Translations under genes and position numbers: made by a program
Shown here: positions 22,951 to 31,241 of the stretch, one piece after another
How the letters are laid out: each line of letters begins with the position of its first letter
Position numbering within the stretch: position 1 is the stretch's first letter
Assembly (NCBI GenBank): GCA_002081555.1
Contig: MZNV01001909.1
Coordinates: 1 to 34,993, forward strand
Source of the DNA: Protostelium mycophagum
Taxonomy: Eukaryota > Evosea > Variosea > Protosteliida > Protosteliaceae
Reading direction: 5' to 3'
DNA length: 34,993 nt
Notes under the pieces: model-generated
What the model saw: only the letters and a program-made list of their open reading frames with translations
What the model was told of the DNA's origin: nothing
The model's database searches: none

Positions 22951-25855
22951 TTATATTTGAGGCCTCATGGGTTGATGTGGTGGGGAGGTGGAAACTACAA
23001 CAATCAACAACGACATGAACAGATCTCCAAAAACCTCACCTTGTCCATACCAGATGGGCGCTTGTTGTGGCACGTTGTAGACGCCATCATAGTTTGGAAC
23101 GGGTGGTTCCACCACCCTCCCGGCCAACCCTTTGAAAGTGTCAGAACCACCCTTTGACCATTTTTATTGGATTTTCCAAGTGTTTTTTTCTAAACAACAA
23201 TAAAATTTTGATTTGTTCAATTTTAAAAAATATTTTATTGCAAAGTAACATAAATTATTTTTGCGGGCAGAGCCGCACCTTATTGCTTTTGGTATATCAC
23301 AAAGCCGGTAAACCAAAATATGTTTATATAGGTTTGTGCAAGTTCAATCATTCGAAATTTGAATCAAAGAACTTCCCGCCATTTCCGTGCACCAAAAAGT
23401 ACAAACAAATTTTACGGATTTTTAACTGGCAAAACTTGATTTTTCTTGGATTTTTCGTGTTGTAGAGACTCACTGTGTATTTTTCTTCTATAGTAGGGGT
23501 TATTCGCACAGAAGGGGTCATCACAGGGGGGTCTTCCCATGGGATAGTACACACGGTCACTTGTCAGGTCGATGTCACGGCCGTATGCTCCTATTTTTAG
23601 ATCAGTCGTGATGTTTCAAATCTGGAGGATCTTGGCAATAAAATTTTTGCGTAATAAATCCCCCACAATAAAAAATATATTTTTATACCCTTGATATAGT
23701 ACAACATGGAAGTTATAATTAACCCTGGAAAAACACTCCTGTTCGATTTTATTATCTATAAATTGATCTTTATTTTTATTAATATTTTTTTCCAATTTTT
23801 TAATTTATTTATTTTTATATATATATTTTTTTATAAATTTTCCAATTTATTTATTTTTATTATTTTTTTTATTTTCGATCAAAGAAATGAATGATGACTG
23901 TGCCGTTGTAGACGAACTTACCTCGTGAAGATACTCAGAATGATGGAGCCGACGATGAGCGCCAATTCTTCCGTCTTATTATTGTACTGAGATATTTTAA
24001 TCCGATGAATCTCGATGAAATTTCCGTGAAATTTCACGGATGTTCACCTGAATAAAAATGAGGGAGAAGACACTTCCAATGAATCCCAACACCAACATCG
24101 CAATGCTGAGCGTGACAAGCTGTCCGAGACGTCTGACCAACCTGCCAAGATGTCAGATGTCATGCGTCAGGTGTCAGGTGTCACTCACACGTCAGGATGT
24201 GTCCCACCGATCATGTGCCTTGGTATCCATGTCAACTGCCTCAGTATCGGCTTATGTGCCTGTCTTCATTCAATTTTACGAAATAAAAACATTTCAATCT
24301 CTTTCCACGTTTAAAATTAAATGAATCATCCATCAAAAATTCGAATAAACATTCACAGCGAACGACACAAAGACAACAGCATATACCTGCTTAAATAAAG
24401 TCATACTGACATCCACCAACAGAATACTCAGGAATCCCGCCTTCACATCACCGGCACGAAATAGTGATATCGTACTCTTCTTGTCTTCGTATTGGTCTAC
24501 AAACTGGCTAAGAATAGCCGTAGAATAGTATTGGGACACCCAGCACCACAAAATAAAAATGAAGGTGGAGAAGATGCGCCAGCCGAGCTGTGAAATTTCA
24601 GTGAAATTTGGGAAGATTCGAATTACGGGGTGGGTCTCGTTGTAGAAGGGCGACCAGATCCATAAGATATCGTGTGTGTTGGCATAATGCACTACCCACC
24701 CAAAGCAAGGCTGTGAAGTTTCAGCGAAATTTCGGTAGAAAATTTTGAAGAAATTTATTAGAAAATTCGAGGAATCCCACCTTGCTTCCAAAAATAGCAA
24801 TGATGGGGTGTATTATGTGGTAGTAAAGATGTCTCAATCTTAGTTTTGGCGGGCCAACATATACGTAAATGGGCACTCGGTTCTCATTCGGTGCCATCAG
24901 TTGCTGTCAAAAGTGTCACTTTGACATATCCAGTGACACTCACCTCACGGTCGTAAACTCTTCTACAAGAGCAAGAGCATAGGAAACATCTACTAATAAA
25001 ATAAAGTGCAATAAAAGTCAACAGAATGAATACACAAATTCCCAGAGCCCACATCGGACTGATAGGTGGCTGTCAAACGTCAGAGGTGACCAAGTCTGAA
25101 AGTCTCCGACCTCTGGGGGGAGGGGTTTCCATGAGTATTGTGTGATGAGAGTTGCAGAGGGTCCGAGGTTTTGTGTGATGATGTAGAATTCTGTTTCCAA
25201 GGTGAAATTCAATCCTGGAGAGGGTCCAAATACGTACTGGAATATTCAGTGAAATTTCATCGAAATTTCGTGATATTTTCGGTTCGAATTTCGTGGAATT
25301 TTCTACCTTGGCTTCTGCATTCCCAGTGTATGCTGCATGTATAGTATCGAGATCTTTAGCATCTACCTCTAGAGAACATTCATTATCAATCAATCGTCAT
25401 TCATTCAGAAGGAAGAAAGCCTGATTATATTTCCGTGGTGATGTCAAGACCTCATATCAAAATCCTGATGGCTCACCGTTTCTGTCAACCCATTCCAAGA
25501 AAGTACCTTTGTCTACAATCCAACAACTGAATCGGGCGGCCTTTGGTACAAGAACCACCCAAGAGAGAACATCACCTGTCTTCATCCATTAAAATGGTTC
25601 GTATAATGGATCGTCTCACTGTGAAGTGTGAACCGATTCTGACCCATGTGAATTGATTTTGATCCAATTGTTGACCTGGAACACATTAATCGAAAAAGAT
25701 GGGTCAGGGGATAGAGAAGTCTCTGTCAATGTGATGATTTCCTCACTTAACCGGGTGAAATTATCAATTCTGACTCCGGTCATATCTGAAATGTCATAAC
25801 TCTGTGATACAACTGCTGTGATAAACAGCAGCACCATATAGAGGACCTTCATCAT
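22951..25855 (-). CDS. Unidentified multipass membrane protein with signal peptide
   Basis: About 12 exons join in frame to roughly 490 residues. A cleavable signal peptide (MMKVLYMVLLFITAVVSQ) is followed by about 130 extracytoplasmic residues containing NFT sequons. The first membrane helix is MWALGICVFILLTFIALYFI, followed by a Cys-rich basic stretch (SRCFLCSCSCRRVYD), a typical cytoplasmic or palmitoylation-prone face. Further hydrophobic segments are RIFSTFIFILWCWVSQYYS, AGFLSILLVDVSMTLF, LVTLSIAMLVLGFIGSVFSL and ELALIVGSIILSIF. The tail is Pro/Tyr-rich (PVPNYDGVYNVPQQAP) and ends HQPMRPQI. The layout suggests a surface receptor, transporter or channel-like protein, but I recognise no family. 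Introns are rich in GAAATTTC palindromes, and one is extremely AT-rich. The stop region reads ATATAATAATAAA. It shares a 213-base promoter with the MTHFD gene. Confidence 0.75.
23715..23880. repeat. AT-rich low-complexity intron segment
   Basis: An almost pure A/T stretch within an intron of the membrane-protein gene. The word TTTTCCAATTTATTTATTTT occurs in a near-identical second copy, so part of it has expanded by local duplication. No coding content. Confidence 0.8.
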
Positions 25856-26068
25856 GGCACCTCTTTGGTTAGCGATGGAACACGACACAGATTCCCGAAA
25901 GTCTTGGGTGTGACGTCTCAACGAGATATCTTCACAATTTAAATTTTGTTGTTTTGTCATTTCATGATCATCAGAAATTTGTATCATCAAAAGAAGATAC
26001 AAAGTTTGACTGCGAATTTCAGAACTTCAATACGAATAAACACATCACGTACTTACAAAACATTTGTC
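25856..26068. promoter_or_regulatory. Short divergent promoter between membrane protein and MTHFD
   Basis: Only 213 bases separate two divergent ATG codons, so both genes must start transcription from this shared segment. No clear TATA box was seen. Confidence 0.6.
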
Positions 26069-27678
26069 ATGGCTGATAAGAGAATCGACGGAAAGGCCAT
26101 TGCCAACTCCATTCAAGAGGTGATCATAATATAATCATGTTTCACGAGACTTTATTGATGTCTTTCTAGGAGATCAAAAACTCTGCTGCAGAGCTCAACT
26201 CCAAACACAATGTGAAACCAGGTGAGTCGAACTGTTTTTACGTATAATAAAGACATTTTAAAATGAAGATGATTGTTGTTGATCAGATGAAGGATTGGCA
26301 GTCGTACTTGTTGGTCATCGCCAGGACTCTGAGACATATGTCAGAATGAAGCAGCGTGCTGCAGAAGAAGTGGGCTTCAATTTTTTTCTGCAGAAGGTGG
26401 TCATTTTTGTATTTAAACAAAGAATATCATTTAAATGATTCAGGCACCCGAAGACATCACCCAGAAGGATTTATTATCCATGGTGCACGAGTTGAACGAC
26501 AGAAAGGACGTCCATGGTTTGATCGTGCAGCTGCCGCTACCTTCTCACATTGATGAGAAGATCATTTTAGACGAGGTGAGTTTCATCATTCCGTCTCTGT
26601 GGTTTTAAGTATTGATTACATTTTTGTTGTTGTTCAAAATGATCAATGATCCAATAACATAAATAATCACTTTGTCCATCACATTTGGATGATTGAGCCC
26701 AGGTGAGCGTGATCAAAGACATCGACGGATTCCACCCATCTAACATCGGTCTCTTAGCCATGAGGGGTAATTCATCATCATTCCATCTCCATTTACTAAG
26801 TGTTGCAGGACGCGAGCCGGCATTTGTGTCTTGCACTCCCAAAGGATGCATGGAAATATTGGACCGTTTAAATGTTTGTTTTTTTCCGATTTTCCACTTG
26901 AATTATTTTTTTAATTTCGATTTTGGCTATTTCTAAAATTTTTTTAAAAAATAGAAAAAATCACCAGAGTTTTATTTGAAGGCTTAATGAAATTTCAGGT
27001 GAATTTGGATGGCAAGAGAGTTGTAGTCTTGGGCAGGTCAAACATCGTCGGTGTCCCCGTCAGTCTCTTGTGCCTAAAGAGGAACGCGACCGTCACAGTC
27101 TGCCACTCCAAGACAGAAAACTTGCCGGCCGTGTGCAGAGAAGCTGATGTCCTCATCGCTGCTGTGGGTAGACCCGAACTGGTGAGTCTTTGTCTCGTTG
27201 TAGACAGACAGACCTTTAAATATATATGTATCTCTTTTGAACGAAGATTATTTCAAGCCTAAAATTTTTCAAAATCTCAAAACACAAATTCAAAATTTAT
27301 TTAAAAATATAAAAAAATCTAAAAAATCAAATTCGGAAAATAAATCTAAAAAATTCGAAATGTTTTAAAACTACAATAAACTCTGAAAATCCTCATAGGT
27401 CAAAGGCGATTGGATCAAGCCTGGAGCCGTCGTGATTGATGTTGGCATAAACTCTGTGGACGATTCCACCAGAAAATCAGGATACCGCTTGGTCGGGGAT
27501 GTCGAATACAAATCCGCCTCAGAGCAGGCATCCCTCATCACCCCGGTACCCGGGGGTGTCGGTCCCATGACGGTAAGACATCTCGGGTCTTGTCTCTAGC
27601 CGATGATTGAACATGATGCAGGTGGCCATGCTCCTCCAAAACACACTGACCGCGGCACAACGCTCCGTTCCACAATAA
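26069..27678 (+). CDS. Methylenetetrahydrofolate dehydrogenase / methenyltetrahydrofolate cyclohydrolase
   Basis: Exons join to about 300 residues, the normal size of the bifunctional FolD/MTHFD2-type enzyme, which interconverts 5,10-methylene-, 5,10-methenyl- and 10-formyl-tetrahydrofolate. The start is [17 protein letters not shown] at 26069. Signatures in order: [20 protein letters not shown] (YxxxK with the catalytic Lys), [57 protein letters not shown] (NAD(P)-binding), [21 protein letters not shown] and [20 protein letters not shown]. There is no formyl-THF synthetase domain after the stop. No targeting peptide is evident, so cytosolic use is likely. TAA at 27676-27678 overlaps AATAAA. 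One intron (about 27180-27398) is long and A/T-rich and carries TCTCGTTGTAGACAGAC. Confidence 0.95.
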
Positions 27679-27928
27679 ATAAGTCATCTCTCTATATTCC
27701 TACGAAATATTTGGTCAAAACAAAAACGTCATCTGCTGTGATCGTCACCACGAGATGCTCATCATGTTGTTAAAGTACTGCACCGCAAAACACAAACACA
27801 TCAATATGGATGTAGAAGTAAGGTGGGGCTGCTTTATTTATTTCTTATCGTTCTAAAGACATCGTAAGCGAGAACACAGCTCCACACACCCGGCGGTCCG
27901 TCCTCTAAAAAAATAACACTCTGCGATC

Positions 27929-30617
27929 CTACTTTGCCAATATCTCGATGGAGTCCCAATCTCCAGTGGAATTTTGCTCTGCTTGAATGATCCTCTGTTG
28001 TAGATGGAGTGTCGCGGCGTCATCAGGGTACTCTTCTAGAATCTTGTCGACTTTTTGTGAGGCTTGGTTCAGTTGACGGAGTTCGTATAAAGAGAGTGCG
28101 GCCATGTACAAAAGGTTCAGAGTCTGCCTGGCCTGGGATCTGTCTTCTGAGATCTCGTATAGAGCTGTCTCTCTCTGTTTCCCGGCCACCTTTACCGTCG
28201 ATATCTTGCGTGTCGAGAAGTTTTGTCCGTCTATGCATCTGTGTGTTGCCTCTGTCACGAGAATGGATGTACCGTAGTATTTGTTGGCGTTTTCTACTCG
28301 TGATGCCAGGTTGACATTGTCCCCGATACATGTGTAGGCTATTCGCTGGCTGCTGCCAATATTTCCCGCGAGTACATCTCCAGAATTGATGCCGACGCGA
28401 TGTTGTAATTCGATGTTGTACAGCTTCTTCCATCGTTTGTTGAGCCGTTTTAATTGTTCGGAGCATTCTACAGCGGCACGACAAGCTGCTATTTCAGGGT
28501 TCTCGATCTGACAACTTTAGTTTTTGAATAGAATGATTTTCGCGCACCCGTGACGGAATATTGAATAAAGCCATGATGCAGTCTCCGATATACTTATCTA
28601 CAACTCCTCCATTCTATTGATAATGTCAAAAAACGTCGAAGTGTCATGATGACATTGCACTCACATCGATGATGATTGCGGTCATCGCCTCCATAAATTC
28701 TTCGGTTATTGCCGCGAGGACATCTGGGTGTTGTGTCTCTGAGAGTGCCGTGAAATCTTTGATATCTTGGAAATACACCGTTGCGTTTGTCGATTTCAGA
28801 TACGGGAGTGCTTCTTTCTGAAGCGTATTAATAAAATCGAAGGATAATTATCCACACTCACTCTTGACCTCAGAATTGTTGAAATGATTTCCACAGGCAC
28901 ATATTTGCGGAATGAACTTAACGCTGCATGCATAGCCATGAACGATCTGTACAGATTTGACGCTTCCAAAAATGGGGGTTCAGAGAGGTTCAGCATGTCA
29001 AGCTCCAATCGTGACACCTGTCATGTGTCATTTCAGAAATGATGGTACATGCTCACCTTCTCCAGCTCTCCTGACAGGTCGTAAAGGGATTTTGTGATGA
29101 GCAAGATCACCAAGATCGACAAACCGATTCCGGCAACGCACATAAACACGGTGATCAAGATCGAGTTTCTAATGTAGTAATCCGGTTTTTGGGGGATTAA
29201 TTGCACCACGGTCCAGTTTAGGTTATCGTTTATATACTGAACCGTCGCGAGTGTATACGTCTTTTCTGATCATAGTTCAGGCGATCAGAAATGTCAATTT
29301 AGTGATTACCTTGGTAGCTCATTTCTGATTGTCCTTGTCCAGCAGCAATATATGCTGGATGAATCCATGGGTCTTGGTTATTCGTCACAGTCATCTGAGT
29401 TCCACTAAAGACAATTAATTCGAGTTTTTGAAAATGAAACCTACTTGTCATAGAAAGGAAAAGTGGAAGTGGACGTCGCTATTAGCTTTGCGTTGTCATC
29501 AAGAATGAAGATGAGAGTTCCATTCGCTTGCGAAGTCTGCACGATGTTTGACAGCATTCCGATGATGCTAAAATACCGTCAGCCAAATGCCAAGGATATA
29601 ATCAATCACTTGAAGGTGCTGGTGCAGGAGTCAACCCATCCCTCTATCACCGTGCCATTTGCATTGCAGTAAGTCGATCTTCTGCAGATGATGGCCACAA
29701 ATGGCACGAAGAACTGCATGGGATGCCACCACCGGGGGGAACTGCAATTTTGTCCTTGTCCAGGCGCAAAAAATTCAAGACCGCTGTAAGGTACCGCTTG
29801 GGGGAATACCGGGCTTTGAAAGTTCAGTTTTGGCGCCAAATTTGAATTCGATTACTTGGAGAGGTTCAACGAGCTGACGTTGCTACCTTCAGGGGGGACC
29901 CTGTACGCCCAAACTCCAGAAGATGTTCCGATTACAAAACTCTCTATTACAGCCAGAACCTCAGGAAAACCCTGCAGGCCGATGCACTTCCCGCGTCAGT
30001 TTTCTTCATCAAATATGATTATGAGGGGTCCTCACCTTTCCATTCTTCCAGCAGTATTGAAGTGTGAAACCCATCGGGCTCGTTAGACCCTGTCGACGCC
30101 CCTCTTGCAACGCATCCCAATATTGAGGGAGGACGGGCTGGCTAGCATTTGCAGGAAGGGGCTTGATCACATCTCCATCTCTCAGGTAAGCACTCCCTAA
30201 GGTTATCAGTATGGACCGAGGGATCTGTGCCACCTACAGACTGTGATGGCATCATCTGTCCAGCTCAGAGTCTTTGTAAGTTGAGATTGTACCAGCAGTT
30301 GAGCACCTTGTTGTTCTGCAAAATCTTTTGCCCGCATGAGTGTGATCTGTTGTCTACTCCCGGTAGCCACCAAAGTTAAAGCTGTGAGGAGAACCAAGAT
30401 GACAGAGATGGAGACGGAAATGCATCGTATTGACAATAATTTTTTCAATAATGAGCTGTGGGCTTATCAGAAGGGGTTCATCAGGTCATCGTACTCACAA
30501 TGAACGGCTTGTCTTCGCTGCTGAATTATAGCTTACTGACGATCCAAAGCTCGAGAACCTCTGTTTATCTGATAACGGCAGGACTGTGACAGTCGTCGTC
30601 TTGAAGCCGAACACCAT
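27929..30617 (-). CDS. Sensor-type class III adenylyl cyclase
   Basis: A spliced membrane cyclase starting MVFGFKTTTVTVLPLSDKQ at 30617. TM1 is CISVSISVILVLLTALTLVA. A long extracytoplasmic part follows with Cache-like elements (NGTLIFILDDNAKLIAST, WIHPAYIAAG), then TM2 ILITVFMCVAGIGLSILVIL and a juxtamembrane HAMP-like helix. RSFMAMHAALSSFRKYVPVE is the linker typical of amoebal cyclases. The catalytic domain has VYFQDIKDFT (first metal Asp), GGVVDKYIGDCIMALF (substrate Lys and second metal Asp), VGINSGDVLAGNIGSSQRIA and YTCIGDNVNLASRVE. Thr in the YTxIGD position together with the Lys indicates class IIIb, ATP-specific; the Asn/Arg transition-state pair is present. A helical TPR-like tail ends DWDSIEILAK. 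It probably makes cAMP in response to an external small ligand. Exon edges in the Cache region are less certain than in the catalytic domain. Confidence 0.87.
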
Positions 30618-31241
30618 CTCTATGTATGATGAGGCTGATCAGCTTTGTTCTTTGACAGAAGTGGAAATTCAATGATTCTGACTCTCACACTCTCCCGTCT
30701 TTCTTCCGATTTATTATTTATTCTCCGCTGCTCTTCCTCACGTGAAACTCAAAGATAACACGTCGCGCAATACACAGCAGCGGCGACGGTTCCCATCATC
30801 TCTCGGTAAGAAACCGCACATTTATTAACTTCTAAACGAGACGGAATACCACATTTATTAATCTTACTCGACCCGAATTCTCCACACTTTTTCTATTGCG
30901 AAATGGACCACTCTTATTCCGGTCACGGGCCAGCAACAGCTTCTCCTGACATAAATAACCGCTTTCCACCGCTTCGGCAACCTGCAGGCTCGGAAATTTC
31001 AAGCCAGTTTAATACCAGAACTCATAATTATAGATATAGATAGGGTTCGTAAAATTCCATCGAATTTCTCTACCAGCTCCCTCCAGGGAGGCTTATATCT
31101 TGCGCTCAAATGCGATGAGCAGCTGTTTTAGTGAAGCTCAAATGTGGTGGGAGGCTCATTTTTTTGATCTAGAAGTTTTGATAAAATAATGAGCCTAATG
31201 ATGACATTTTATAATTTAGTTGTAGATGGGGTGTTCTATTC
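30618..31241. other. Intergenic region cyclase / vacuolin
   Basis: No convincing gene in 624 bases. A 46-codon open frame (MDHSYSGHGPATASPDINNR onward) runs from 30903 to a TAG at 31041-31043; it is polar and featureless and could be chance or an unrecognised first exon. ACATTTATTAA occurs twice (near 30818 and 30850). GAGGCTCATT at about 31151-31160 is partly inverted at about 31188-31198 (AATGAGCCT). Confidence 0.4.

Noticed and set aside
23074-23081. GTTGTAGA copy (also 3960, 5448, 24639, 27997)
   Set aside because: These copies lie in coding exons and can be explained by codons such as VYN, FYN or LQQ; they were left out of the intron argument.
28023-28484. 153-codon open frame on the same strand as the cyclase, different frame
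   Set aside because: Overlaps the catalytic domain exons, whose own frame has all class III motifs; this is a shadow frame.
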